From Deltaproteobacteria bacterium (GTDB lineage Bacteria > Desulfobacterota > Desulfobacteria > Desulfobacterales > UBA5852): a DNA stretch of 64,000 bases. The position numbers and the translations under genes are program-made. Shown piece after piece: positions 34,976 through 43,192 of the stretch; positions within the stretch are counted from its first letter, which is position 1; the number at the start of each line of letters is the position of its first letter. The notes below the pieces were generated by a model. It was not told where the DNA came from and ran no database searches. It saw nothing but the letters and a program-made list of their open reading frames with translations. The DNA lies in assembly GCA_020444045.1 (NCBI GenBank), contig JAHLLS010000029.1, forward strand, positions 1 through 64,000. The letters run 5' to 3'.

Positions 34976-35461
34976 ATGACCACTCAAATTGTGTTTCTGA
35001 TTATCGCCGGATTGATCGTGGCAGCCGGCCTCATCGGGCTTGTTTTACCAGCCTTCCCTGGTGCCATCCTGATTTTCTTGGGTTTTCTGCTGGCAGCCTG
35101 GGCCGAAGGTTTTACCCATATCGGCTTCGGCACGCTATCCGCATTGGGCGTCATGGCACTGCTGATCTATGCGGTGGACTTCATCGCCGGAGCCTTGGGC
35201 GCCAAACGATTCGGCGCTTCCACGCGGGCCATCGTGGGCGCGTCGATCGGTGCGGTTGTGGGCCTATTTTTTGGCATTCCGGGCGTTCTGCTAGGACCGT
35301 TTGTCGGGGCGGTATTGGGTGAGTTGTCCGTCCAGCGAAATCTGATCGCGGCCGGAAAAGCCGGTATCGGCACAACCATCGGCCTGGCACTGGGGGTCGC
35401 CGCCAAACTGGCGGTCGCCCTGTCCATGATCGGGCTTTACCTGGTAATTCGGTTCATGTAG
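34976..35461 (+). CDS. DUF456 family membrane protein
   Basis: 161 residues, almost entirely hydrophobic, with Gly-rich helices (VLPAFPGAILIFLGFLLAA; IGAVVGLFFGIPGVLLGPFVG). Length and pattern match DUF456, a conserved inner-membrane family of unknown function. The frame is open from 34877, but the membrane domain begins at the ATG at 34976. A strong hairpin (35530-35560) follows. Confidence 0.75.
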   Translation: MTTQIVFLIIAGLIVAAGLIGLVLPAFPGAILIFLGFLLAAWAEGFTHIGFGTLSALGVMALLIYAVDFIAGALGAKRFGASTRAIVGASIGAVVGLFFGIPGVLLGPFVGAVLGELSVQRNLIAAGKAGIGTTIGLALGVAAKLAVALSMIGLYLVIRFM

Positions 35462-35529
35462 GCGCGCTTCCCGGCGCCGGCGTTGGCGAAACCCAGCAAG
35501 AACCACCGAGCATCATTTCCAAGCTACAA

Positions 35530-35560
35530 AGCAAGGCGCGGCATTTTACCGCGCCTTGCT
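35530..35560 (+). terminator. Hairpin downstream of the DUF456 gene
   Basis: AGCAAGGCGCGG (35530-35541) and its exact complement (35549-35560) around a 7-base loop. The T-run is poor (ATTTGG), so it may end transcription inefficiently or protect the mRNA end. Confidence 0.55.
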
Positions 35561-35648
35561 ATTTGGTGCCCATCCATAACATCAGCAAATTGGTCATTTA
35601 GGGACAGGCACTATTTATCCTAACGACGATCGCCACATCCTTTTTCAA

Positions 35649-35825
35649 TCAGGACGTCGTCACACATTTTTTTGCGCGTCGACCGCTCTGCCAGGCGGCA
35701 TAGCGATAACAATGATGCTTCTGTTCTTCTGTTCTCGAAGGGCTGTCGCAATATTTAAGATGTGCCTTCAACTTATCATGCTCCATGGAACAACATGCTT
35801 TGGCGTGTGTCTTATCCGTCTCCAT
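35649..35825 (-). CDS. Small Cys/His-rich protein (58 residues), unknown function
   Basis: ATG at 35825 with an excellent ribosome site (AGAGGAGG, seven bases before). The 58-residue product has Cys-Cys at 11-12, further Cys near 26, 39 and 54, an HH pair before the third of these (KHHCYRYAA) and a basic end (SGRRAKKC). The pattern suggests a small metal- or redox-active protein. I do not recognise a family. It stands alone in a stretch of about 900 bases between larger genes. Confidence 0.5.
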   Translation of the reverse strand: METDKTHAKACCSMEHDKLKAHLKYCDSPSRTEEQKHHCYRYAAWQSGRRAKKCVTTS

Positions 35826-36025
35826 GATAATGCCTCCTCTATGGTCGTATCATCTTTCGGTTCGGTAGCCGGGCGGTTTCGTCTTATCTGTCGATGGTCG
35901 GCCGGCATTGCACATGAAATAACAACACTTATAATGTGTTGACACGGGACTGGTGTTGTCAAGATCGTACTGGTGGAGTGGAGAATTTCTGCATTGTTGA
36001 AGCCGGGTGGCATTCCCGTAATAAA

Positions 36026-36187
36026 TCAAGCATCTTTTTTATGGCGACCGCCGAAAGGCAGCCCGCAAAACCGGACGATCCGGCACCGATATCGCGAGGC
36101 ACTGATGGCCATCACCAAAATCATATCCTTGACGCGTTTCTTCATGCTGGGCCAAGAATCACCGATGCCGCATTCGGGGCATACCAT
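36026..36187 (-). CDS. Possible small zinc-ribbon protein (53 residues)
   Basis: The frame starts MVCPECG and later has RYRCRIVRFCGLPFGGRH. It resembles small CPxCG-type zinc ribbons, in which a second Cys pair follows about 30 residues later; here the second pair reads C-x2-V with another Cys after it, so metal binding may be incomplete. A basic, helical middle (KKRVKDMILVMA) lies between. No clear ribosome site is seen. It could be real or a decayed copy. Confidence 0.35.
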   Translation of the reverse strand: MVCPECGIGDSWPSMKKRVKDMILVMAISASRYRCRIVRFCGLPFGGRHKKDA

Positions 36188-36338
36188 TCATTGAAATAGG
36201 CAGCAAAATGATGACGGTGCAGGACCACGCCGTCTTTTCAGAAAACGCGCACCAAGCGTTTACCGCATTTCCAGGAAAAATGCCCAACCGGAACGACCTG
36301 TCAGGATTGGTCTTTCCCGTCGACCGAATGACATTATC

Positions 36339-36620
36339 ATGACAACGAAACACCTCATAGCCGTGGCCTGGATGATGGGCATGTTTATTTCGCCGGAAGC
36401 CCTTTTCCTGCAGGGCAAAATGACAGGGCTGAGCGGGTATGGATTCGTCTTACCGCTCGGGGCGGGCCTTGTCCTGCATTGGATGAATGGGACCGGCGCC
36501 GGACAAGACGGAGTTTCCATAAAGGAGAGACACCATGAATCAACACCAGCGAATTCCGATAATCCTGCTGGTTGTATTGGCCCTCGTGATGACGAGCATG
36601 GGAACGCCCCAAGCCGGTAA
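36339..36620 (+). CDS. Possible small membrane protein overlapping the rhodanese gene
   Basis: 93 residues; the first 48 include two hydrophobic stretches (AVAWMMGMFISPEALFL; YGFVLPLGAGLVLHW). The C-terminal part runs into the rhodanese gene in another frame and looks non-biological. No ribosome site is visible. The hydrophobic N-terminal half may be a remnant. Confidence 0.2.
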   Translation: MTTKHLIAVAWMMGMFISPEALFLQGKMTGLSGYGFVLPLGAGLVLHWMNGTGAGQDGVSIKERHHESTPANSDNPAGCIGPRDDEHGNAPSR

Positions 36621-36948
36621 CGATGTGCCGTTGATGACCACCGATGAACTCAACGCCATGCTGGACGATCCCGATCTCCTCATCCTGGACGTCCGGCGCG
36701 GCAAAGACTGGACGTCTTCCGAATTTAAAATCAAAGGGGCCACCTACGCCAAACCCGACGCCTATGATACGTGGGCGAATACCTACCCCAAAGACAAAAA
36801 GATTGTGCTCTACTGCGCCTGACCGAGCGAATACACCAGTGCCGGTCTGGCACGGAAGATGATGGATAACGGCTATGGGAATGTGTATGCCCTGAAGGGT
36901 GGCTGGCGGGAATGGTTCCGCGCGAAATATCCCGTTGAGGAAAAATAG
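36535..36948 (+). CDS. Periplasmic rhodanese-domain protein with in-frame TGA at the catalytic position (candidate selenoprotein)
   Basis: ATG behind AAAGGAGA; signal peptide (IPIILLVVLALVMTS) and a single rhodanese domain. The frame LDVRRGKDW ... KKIVLYCA meets TGA at codon 96 (36820-36822) and continues open as PSEYTSAGLARKM ... LKGGWREWF to a TAG at 36946-36948. In Cys homologues this place is the Cys of the YCxC active site, so the TGA replaces exactly the catalytic residue, giving Cys94-Ala-Sec96. A hairpin with loop GGTCT 21 bases after the TGA matches a bacterial SECIS. 137 residues in full. Alternative: a nonsense mutation in a pseudogene, but the downstream half shows no other damage. 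Confidence 0.75.
36836..36855 (+). promoter_or_regulatory. Putative bacterial SECIS hairpin of the rhodanese gene
   Basis: GTGCC (36839-36843) pairs with GGCAC (36849-36853) around loop GGTCT; two more C-G pairs lie outside a bulged A. The loop matches the GGUCU apical loop of the E. coli fdhF SECIS as I recall it, and the spacing from the TGA is within the accepted range. Confidence 0.65.
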
Positions 36949-36957
36949 ACCTGACAC

Positions 36958-36992
36958 GTGCGTCACCTGCCCCGGAAAGGGCGGTGACGCAC
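36958..36992 (+). terminator. Terminator after the rhodanese gene
   Basis: GTGCGTCACC (36958-36967) with its complement (36983-36992) encloses a second paired segment GCCC/GGGC (36969-36972 and 36979-36982); TCTTTC follows. Its position ten bases after the TAG at 36948 supports that the gene really ends there and not at the internal TGA. Confidence 0.75.
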
Positions 36993-37008
36993 TCTTTCAG
37001 GAGTGACC

Positions 37009-37788
37009 GTGAAAGGTCAATCTGACCAGCATGATCATTGCGCACCGGAACGAAAGTTCCCTAATTTCCGGTTTGATTTTGCGCGGCTGCAGGAAAAAGG
37101 GCTCGCCTGTTTCAGGACGGGTCGCACCCATTTGGTGGTGACATTTCGGGGAACCGGAATGATCGACGTCTTCGACCGCCGGGACTGGCGGCATATCGCC
37201 TTCCTCGATTTCGACCTTCAGCGGGAAATTCACCTCGATTCGGCCTTCGGCTCGCCCCTGATCGGTCTTCGTTTTTCGGCTGACCTGGGGCGAACGATGG
37301 GGGTTTCCCTGCATCGTTTTGACGATTTACGGCAATACCATCATTATGGCTTTTTTGTCCAACCGGATTACCGCAACAAAGGCCGGAAAGGGGTATGGAA
37401 CCTCGACGAACTCATGATGGCCGTCGCGCTGGCATACGCCGAGGCTTATCATCTCCAATGGTTCCACATCAAGCCGACCGGGGATACCACCGCTTATTAT
37501 CGCCGCAAATATGGCGCCACCCGCCTGCCGACCACCGCTGCCGATAAAATCTCAAGCATCCAACTGGGGCCGGGCCGCCAACCGCTGCCCCACGTCCACC
37601 TCATCCGAAACGCGGGCGGCCTCCCCTGCCTGGACGTCCAGACGGCATCGGATGATTCCTGGCCATCTGACGGTTTTACGCTTCCTCAAAAAGCTGTGGA
37701 AGAAAATGAACAATCAGCCAAGGAGGAAGCGCTCCTGAAATGGGATACCGACACTGAAGCCTTGGCACGGCAGCGGGCTAAAGTCTGA
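37009..37788 (+). CDS. Hypothetical protein with GNAT-like region
   Basis: About 259 residues from the GTG at 37009 (AGGAG five bases upstream; another GTG at 37003 is too close to it). The middle part, YGFFVQPDYRNKGRKGV followed by a helix and YYRRKYGA, resembles the acetyl-CoA-binding segment of GNAT N-acyltransferases. The rest is not recognised. Its end overlaps the convergent gene at 37778-39016 by 11 bases. Function unknown. Confidence 0.6.
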   Translation: MKGQSDQHDHCAPERKFPNFRFDFARLQEKGLACFRTGRTHLVVTFRGTGMIDVFDRRDWRHIAFLDFDLQREIHLDSAFGSPLIGLRFSADLGRTMGVSLHRFDDLRQYHHYGFFVQPDYRNKGRKGVWNLDELMMAVALAYAEAYHLQWFHIKPTGDTTAYYRRKYGATRLPTTAADKISSIQLGPGRQPLPHVHLIRNAGGLPCLDVQTASDDSWPSDGFTLPQKAVEENEQSAKEEALLKWDTDTEALARQRAKV

Positions 37789-39016
37789 ACACCACGGGCT
37801 TACCATCGGCATTGATGTCGATGCCAACCGTATCCCCGGTCTTGAACCCCACCCGCCGGAACTGCGCGACCATCGCCTCATGCTGGTCCACCGGCCAGTA
37901 CACACTCCAAAGCGGATTGCGGACCGTATCGATACCGTAGGCATCATGGCTGCCTAAACCGATTCTGAATTTATCCTTGGCGATAAGGGTGTCGGCCTCG
38001 GATAGAAAAATGTCGATCTGGTAGAGGTTGCTGTGCAGCGCCTTTGACAGTTCGGCCTGTTGTTCTGGAAAATCGTCCAGATAGTGGCTGGCAATCTGGT
38101 AGAGATCTCCCGTATCCTGAATGGAAAGACCGAGCACCGCGTAACGCTGATAGCGCAGGGCAAATGATTCGCAATCCGCCTCGTAGGTTTTGATGGCATC
38201 GATAATCGGCGCCACATCCCCCATGCCGGGTTGGGTACAGCGCTCCAGCATCTCCTCGCATCGACTGATGATGTTGATATAAAAGGATTTGTTGTCCATC
38301 ACATAAACCGGGCGTTCCCGGTAATTGCGCCGCTTGCGAATCCGCCGGATGCCGGTCAGCATTATGGAACGCCGGCTTTCCACTTCCTCCAGGGTATCGA
38401 TATTGGAAATATCCTTGGCCTGGACAACATGGATTTCGCCATCGCCGGAGATGATGTATTCGATCTCACATCGAAACTTCAGGCATTCCTGAATTTTTTT
38501 TGAAAGCTGCACCAGACGCCGGTCATGGGGGGTTCGGGTGATGTAGGGTTCGCTCTGGATACGGTGCACCCTGTCCCGGCAGTAGCCAAACTCCCAGTGC
38601 CCGAAAATCTGCTTGGCCATCACACTGGTGCCGTCGACAAACGGCATCACCACCACCCCCATTTCGTTCATGTCCAGTTCCGGGGCATGCCCGAATTTCT
38701 GCTGGCGCAAAATGGTCAGGCGCTTGGTCGTCTCGGCCAGCTTGATCATCTTGTTGCGGGCATAGCGGATCCCACTCACATCGGCATAGGTCTCCAGCGA
38801 ATCGAACGTGCCGCCCTTGAAACAGCGCTCCTGGGGATGGGCGCTGCGGGCGATCACCTTGAAACTCTCGCGATGCTTCGCCAGAAAGGCTTCGAGCGCC
38901 GCCGTGTCGTTTTTTTGAAAATGATCGGCCGGCACATAGATAAAATCCGGGACGGCGAAACCGGCTTCTTTGAGCTTTTTCAGCAATTTGGCTTTCTCGG
39001 GAACAACAGTGGCCAT
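37778..39016 (-). CDS. ATP-grasp / PEP-synthase-like nucleotide-binding domain protein
   Basis: 412 residues. The region FKVIARSAHPQERCFKGGTFDSL (split over about 52-74) resembles the N-terminal ATP-binding domain of PEP synthase and pyruvate phosphate dikinase, and CEIEYIISGDGEIHVVQAK resembles the Mg-ATP strand of ATP-grasp enzymes. The PEP-domain His and the TIM barrel are absent, so it is a stand-alone domain with an unrelated C-terminal half. AGGAGGG precedes the ATG. It diverges from the TetR gene and shares the palindromic operator between them. Confidence 0.6.
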   Translation of the reverse strand: MATVVPEKAKLLKKLKEAGFAVPDFIYVPADHFQKNDTAALEAFLAKHRESFKVIARSAHPQERCFKGGTFDSLETYADVSGIRYARNKMIKLAETTKRLTILRQQKFGHAPELDMNEMGVVVMPFVDGTSVMAKQIFGHWEFGYCRDRVHRIQSEPYITRTPHDRRLVQLSKKIQECLKFRCEIEYIISGDGEIHVVQAKDISNIDTLEEVESRRSIMLTGIRRIRKRRNYRERPVYVMDNKSFYINIISRCEEMLERCTQPGMGDVAPIIDAIKTYEADCESFALRYQRYAVLGLSIQDTGDLYQIASHYLDDFPEQQAELSKALHSNLYQIDIFLSEADTLIAKDKFRIGLGSHDAYGIDTVRNPLWSVYWPVDQHEAMVAQFRRVGFKTGDTVGIDINADGKPVVFRL

Positions 39017-39091
39017 TCGGGCCCTCCTAAGGGGACGCGGGGTGGTATTTTGGGTTGACTTGCGCGCTGAAACTCTCTAATCAACAAAAAC

Positions 39092-39109
39092 CGACCGATC
39101 ATTCGGTCG
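39092..39109. promoter_or_regulatory. TetR-type operator
   Basis: CGACCGA TCAT TCGGTCG, a perfect 7-bp inverted repeat with a 4-base spacer, 24 bases before the tetR ATG and 75 bases before the divergent ATP-grasp-like gene. This is the usual form of TetR/AcrR operators. Confidence 0.75.
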
Positions 39110-39132
39110 ATTATTTTTAGCGCTGGTACCAT

Positions 39133-39729
39133 ATGTCCAAACGAAATGCAATCCTTGCCGCCGCCACCCGGCTTTTTTCACGAAAGGGCTTCAAGGGCAC
39201 GTCCATGGCGGAGCTGTCCAAAGCCACCGGTGCCGCCGGCGGCACCATCTTCCACCATTTCAAGAACAAGGAAGATCTCTTTCTCAATATTCTGGAAGAT
39301 ACCAAGGCAACCATCCTTAGCGAGTTTGCGCAGTACAAAAAAGATCGTGAATGCCGCAACGGCCTGGAAATGGTGGAGGGCGCGGTCGCTTTTTATCTAA
39401 ACTTAACGGGCACGCTGGAAGACCCGTTTCTTCTCCTCCACCGCCATTTCCCCTACGAGATGGCGGAAACCAATCCGGTATGCCGCAGCTGCCTGGAATC
39501 CATCTATAACTGTCTTCTGGATATTTTTGAAGAAGGTCTTCGGGTCGGCCAGCAGGACGGTTCGGTCAAAACACTTTCCGCGCGCAACACGGCCATGGTC
39601 ATGTTTGCCATGGTGGACGGCATCGTCCGGTTGAACACCTACCGCATTTATAATGCCGGCGCCTTATACGTGAGCCTGATGGACGCCTGCCACCGCTTGC
39701 TGACCGATAACGGGCAGGCCGCCCGATGA
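39133..39729 (+). CDS. TetR family transcriptional regulator
   Basis: 198 residues with the N-terminal helix-turn-helix (ILAAATRLFSRKGFKGTSMAELSKATGAAGGTI split across residues 6-39, then FHHFKNKEDLF) and a ligand domain rich in Cys (CRSCLESIYNC). It probably binds the palindrome at 39092-39109 and controls itself, the SulP/phosphorelay operon that follows and the divergent ATP-grasp-like gene. Its stop overlaps the SulP start (ATGA). Confidence 0.85.
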   Translation: MSKRNAILAAATRLFSRKGFKGTSMAELSKATGAAGGTIFHHFKNKEDLFLNILEDTKATILSEFAQYKKDRECRNGLEMVEGAVAFYLNLTGTLEDPFLLLHRHFPYEMAETNPVCRSCLESIYNCLLDIFEEGLRVGQQDGSVKTLSARNTAMVMFAMVDGIVRLNTYRIYNAGALYVSLMDACHRLLTDNGQAAR

Positions 39730-41912
39730 CACAGCGCATACCAGCCCTGTTTGCGATGGCAAGCCCTTCCGCCCTCTTTCCCTTTCTGGAATGGCTGCCA
39801 GGCTACGATACCCGGCGCCTCAAAAGCGATCTGTTCGCAGGCCTGACCGTGGCGCTGGTACTGATTCCCCAATCCATGGCCTACGCCCAACTGGCCGGAT
39901 TGCCGTCCTATTACGGCCTCTATGCCGCCTTTCTGCCACCGGCGATCGCCGCCCTGTTCGGCTCCAGCCGGCAACTGGCCACCGGACCGGTGGCCGTGGT
40001 ATCGCTCATGACGGCGGTGGCATTGGAACCGCTGGCCGTATCCGGGAGCCAGGCCTATATCGCCTATGCCGTAATACTGGCCCTCATGGTGGGCAGCTTT
40101 CAATTTATCATCGGTCTTCTGCGCCTGGGTCTCGTGGTCAATTTCCTGTCCCACCCGGTCATCAACGGCTTCACCAACGCCGCTGCCATCATCATCGCAA
40201 CAGGGCAGTTGCCCAAACTTTTCGGTATCACCGTGGACAATACCGACCATCATTACCAGACCGTTCACCAGATCGTATCGGAAGCCGTCCACTATACCCA
40301 TTGGCCGACCCTGCTGATGGGCGTTTTAGCCTTCCTGATCATGGCGACCCTCAAAAAAATTTCCCTCAAGATCCCCAATGTCCTGGTGGCTGTCGCCCTG
40401 ACGACGCTTTTTTCCTGGGCCATCGGATTCGATCAGACCACGGTGGTTCCAATCGAGGCCCTCGAAGATGCCCATACCCGCACGCTGGTGCTTCAATATA
40501 ATGCCGCCCTCGCCGAGATCCACCAAATGGCGGACGATCGTGCGGCCCTCAATGCGGTTTTCGATAAAGCTCGAAAGGACGGCGCCACGCTTCAGATGAT
40601 CAACATCCACCGCGACCTCGATATCATTGACTACAAGAGCACACTTAAAAAGCGCCAGGCGGCCATCTATCGCCAGGCGCTGAATCGAGTCCTGCTGGAT
40701 GGCGGGCAGGACGCCACCGGCCAGAACCGTTTTTTTCAAAAAGGCGCCCGTCCGCACGATCTAACCCCTTTCGGGGATACCTGGCGTCTCCAGGTGGGTC
40801 GATCGCCCCTGAATCCTGTTGCCCTTTATCTGAGTTGCGGTGGTAAAGTCGTTGGCGCTATTCCCCGGGGACTACCTAGCTTTTCTCTGCCGGATTTTGA
40901 TGGCCGCACGACGTTGACCCTGCTGCCATCAGCGGTCATCATCGCCCTGCTCGGTTTCATGGAAGCCATCTCGATTGCCAAAGCCATGGCCGCCAAAACC
41001 GGCCAGCGTATCGATCCGAACCAGGAATTGATCGGGCAGGGGCTCGCCAACATGGTGGGCGCCATGGGGCAAAGCTACCCTGTGGCCGGCTCTTTTTCAA
41101 GATCAGCCGTCAATCTGCAGGCCGGCGCCTTCTCCGGTATGTCCTGCCTGTTCGCCAGCCTGGCTGTGGTGGCAACCCTCTTTTTCTTGACCCCCCTGCT
41201 CTATCATCTTCCCCAGTCGGTGCTGGCAGCGATTATCATGATGGCGGTGGCGGGCCTAATCAACCTCAGGGGATTCATCCATGCCTGGCGCGCCCAGTGG
41301 TTCGACGGCGCTATTTCCATTGTCACATTCGTGTGCACACTGGCATTTGCACCCCATCTCGACCGGGGGATCCTGGTCGGCGTAGGCCTTTCACTGGGTG
41401 TTTTTCTTTACCGCAGCATGCGGCCCAAGGTGGTGGATCTCTCCCTCGGCTTGGATATGGCGCTGCATGATGCGGTTTCCCATGGGTTGAAGGAATGCCG
41501 CTATATCGATGCCGTCCGTTTCGACGGTCCGCTGTTTTTCGCCAATGCCAGCTACCTCGAAGATCAGATTCGACACCGGCGCCGGATAAAAAAACAGTTG
41601 AAGCACATCATCATCGGGGCCGAAGGCATCAGCGACATAGATGCCTCGGGCCAGGAAACCCTCGCCCTGATCGTGGAGCGGGTCCGCAGCGCCGGAATCG
41701 ACATTTCTCTTAGCGGCGTCCACGAAGCGGTGATGCAGGTGCTCAAACGAACCCATCTCTTTAACCGCATCGGCGCCGATCATTTCTACCCCTCGATGAA
41801 GAATGCCATCCGTGCGATTCATGAGCAGACCCACACGGGCGGCAGCGAGAAAAACTGCCCCCTGACCACGGTGCGAACTCTGGATTCAAGCCCCAGCGGG
41901 AAAGGAAAATAA
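39726..41912 (+). CDS. SulP family anion transporter with STAS domain
   Basis: 728 residues. The SulP membrane core (PQSMAYAQLAGLPSYYGLYA near 55; GQRIDPNQELIGQGLANM near 425; GSFSRSAVNLQAG) and a C-terminal STAS domain (about 575-700) are complete. About 130 mostly hydrophilic residues (about 242-372), including a likely coiled coil, are inserted between two membrane helices where ordinary SulP proteins have a short loop. Substrates of the family are sulfate, bicarbonate or dicarboxylates. Four signalling genes follow in the same operon. Confidence 0.85.
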   Translation: MTQRIPALFAMASPSALFPFLEWLPGYDTRRLKSDLFAGLTVALVLIPQSMAYAQLAGLPSYYGLYAAFLPPAIAALFGSSRQLATGPVAVVSLMTAVALEPLAVSGSQAYIAYAVILALMVGSFQFIIGLLRLGLVVNFLSHPVINGFTNAAAIIIATGQLPKLFGITVDNTDHHYQTVHQIVSEAVHYTHWPTLLMGVLAFLIMATLKKISLKIPNVLVAVALTTLFSWAIGFDQTTVVPIEALEDAHTRTLVLQYNAALAEIHQMADDRAALNAVFDKARKDGATLQMINIHRDLDIIDYKSTLKKRQAAIYRQALNRVLLDGGQDATGQNRFFQKGARPHDLTPFGDTWRLQVGRSPLNPVALYLSCGGKVVGAIPRGLPSFSLPDFDGRTTLTLLPSAVIIALLGFMEAISIAKAMAAKTGQRIDPNQELIGQGLANMVGAMGQSYPVAGSFSRSAVNLQAGAFSGMSCLFASLAVVATLFFLTPLLYHLPQSVLAAIIMMAVAGLINLRGFIHAWRAQWFDGAISIVTFVCTLAFAPHLDRGILVGVGLSLGVFLYRSMRPKVVDLSLGLDMALHDAVSHGLKECRYIDAVRFDGPLFFANASYLEDQIRHRRRIKKQLKHIIIGAEGISDIDASGQETLALIVERVRSAGIDISLSGVHEAVMQVLKRTHLFNRIGADHFYPSMKNAIRAIHEQTHTGGSEKNCPLTTVRTLDSSPSGKGK

Positions 41913-41914
41913 CC

Positions 41915-43132
41915 ATGCCGGTCCTTACGATCTTTAACGGTCTTTTCTGTCATGCCGACGCCGTTGTCCGCGATGTGATGGACAGCACCGGTCATCGGTT
42001 GATTACAGACGACGATCTTATCACCCGCGCGGTTCAGCAGTTCGACATGCCCGAAAATAAAATCCGGCGGGCCTTTTCGGCCAAGACCTCGGTGTTCAAC
42101 AAATTCACCCGTGAAAAGGAGTGCGCCATTGCCTGTCTGAGACTGGCCATGGCCCAGTTGCTCGATAACACGCCGGCCATCGTCCACGGATTCGGCGGTC
42201 TGCTTATCCCCCAAAGCGTGAGCCACGGCCTGCGGGCGTGCCTGATTGCGGAAATGCCCTACCGCATCCACCTGGCGATGTCGGAAGAAGGCCTGTCCGA
42301 TAAAGACGCGGTGAAGCGCATCCACAGCGACGATGCCAACCGAGCGGCCTGGACCGACGCGCTCTTTTCGATACCGGATCCCTGGGACGAAAATCTCTAC
42401 GACATGGTGTTGCCCATGAACAAGATGGCGGTCCCCCGGGCCAGTGCCCTGATCGAAGAAAACCTGGTAAAGGAAGCGGTGCGCCGCACGCCCGCTTCGG
42501 ATGCCGCCGAAAAAGATTTCCTGCTGGCGGCCAGCGTGGAAGTCGAACTGACCAAATCCGGTCATGACGTATCGGTGCAGGCCGAAGCAGGAGCGGTCAC
42601 CTTGACCATCAACAAACAGGTATTGATGCTCTCACGATTGGAAGACGAGCTTCGGGCGATCGCCAGTCAAGTTCCCGGTGTCGCGTCCGTGGAGACCGCG
42701 GTCGGCAAAGATTTCCATGAGTCTCATATTTATCGGAAGCACAATTTCGAAGTCCCCTCCCGGGTGCTTCTGGTGGATGACGAACGGGAGTTTGTCCAGA
42801 CGCTCTCGGAGCGCCTCCAGTTGCGGGAAATGGGATCGGTCGTGGCCTATGACGGTGAATCAGCGTTGTCCCTGATCAACGAGGACGAGCCCGAGGTCAT
42901 GATTATCGATCTTAAGATGCCGGGCATCGACGGTATCGAGATTCTAAAAAAGGTGAAGCAGACGCGTCCTGAAATTGAAGTCATCGTTCTGACGGGCCAC
43001 GGCTGCGAGGAAGACCGCGAACGCTGCATGCAACTGGGCGCCTTTGCCTACCTGCAGAAGCCCGTGAACATCGATCTTTTGAGCGACACCTTGAAGAAAG
43101 CTCATGCCAGGATTCAGAAGAACCGGTCATGA
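41915..43132 (+). CDS. Cytidylate-kinase-like / BON / response-regulator receiver fusion protein
   Basis: 405 residues in three parts. Residues 1-200 resemble the cytidylate-kinase-like AAA family, but the P-loop region reads NGLFCHADAVV and lacks the GK(S/T) Lys, so it is probably not an active kinase. Residues about 200-270 look like a BON domain. Residues 275-400 are a receiver domain: DDE acidic pocket (LLVDDEREF), phospho-Asp in IIDLKMPG, Thr in VLTGHG, Lys in LQKPV. It starts two bases after the SulP stop and likely couples the transporter to the histidine kinase downstream. Confidence 0.75.
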   Translation: MPVLTIFNGLFCHADAVVRDVMDSTGHRLITDDDLITRAVQQFDMPENKIRRAFSAKTSVFNKFTREKECAIACLRLAMAQLLDNTPAIVHGFGGLLIPQSVSHGLRACLIAEMPYRIHLAMSEEGLSDKDAVKRIHSDDANRAAWTDALFSIPDPWDENLYDMVLPMNKMAVPRASALIEENLVKEAVRRTPASDAAEKDFLLAASVEVELTKSGHDVSVQAEAGAVTLTINKQVLMLSRLEDELRAIASQVPGVASVETAVGKDFHESHIYRKHNFEVPSRVLLVDDEREFVQTLSERLQLREMGSVVAYDGESALSLINEDEPEVMIIDLKMPGIDGIEILKKVKQTRPEIEVIVLTGHGCEEDRERCMQLGAFAYLQKPVNIDLLSDTLKKAHARIQKNRS

Positions 43133-43192
43133 TGGCCGTAACCGATATGACACGCGCCCCGGGGCGCTGATATCCTTAATCGACGGATTGCC

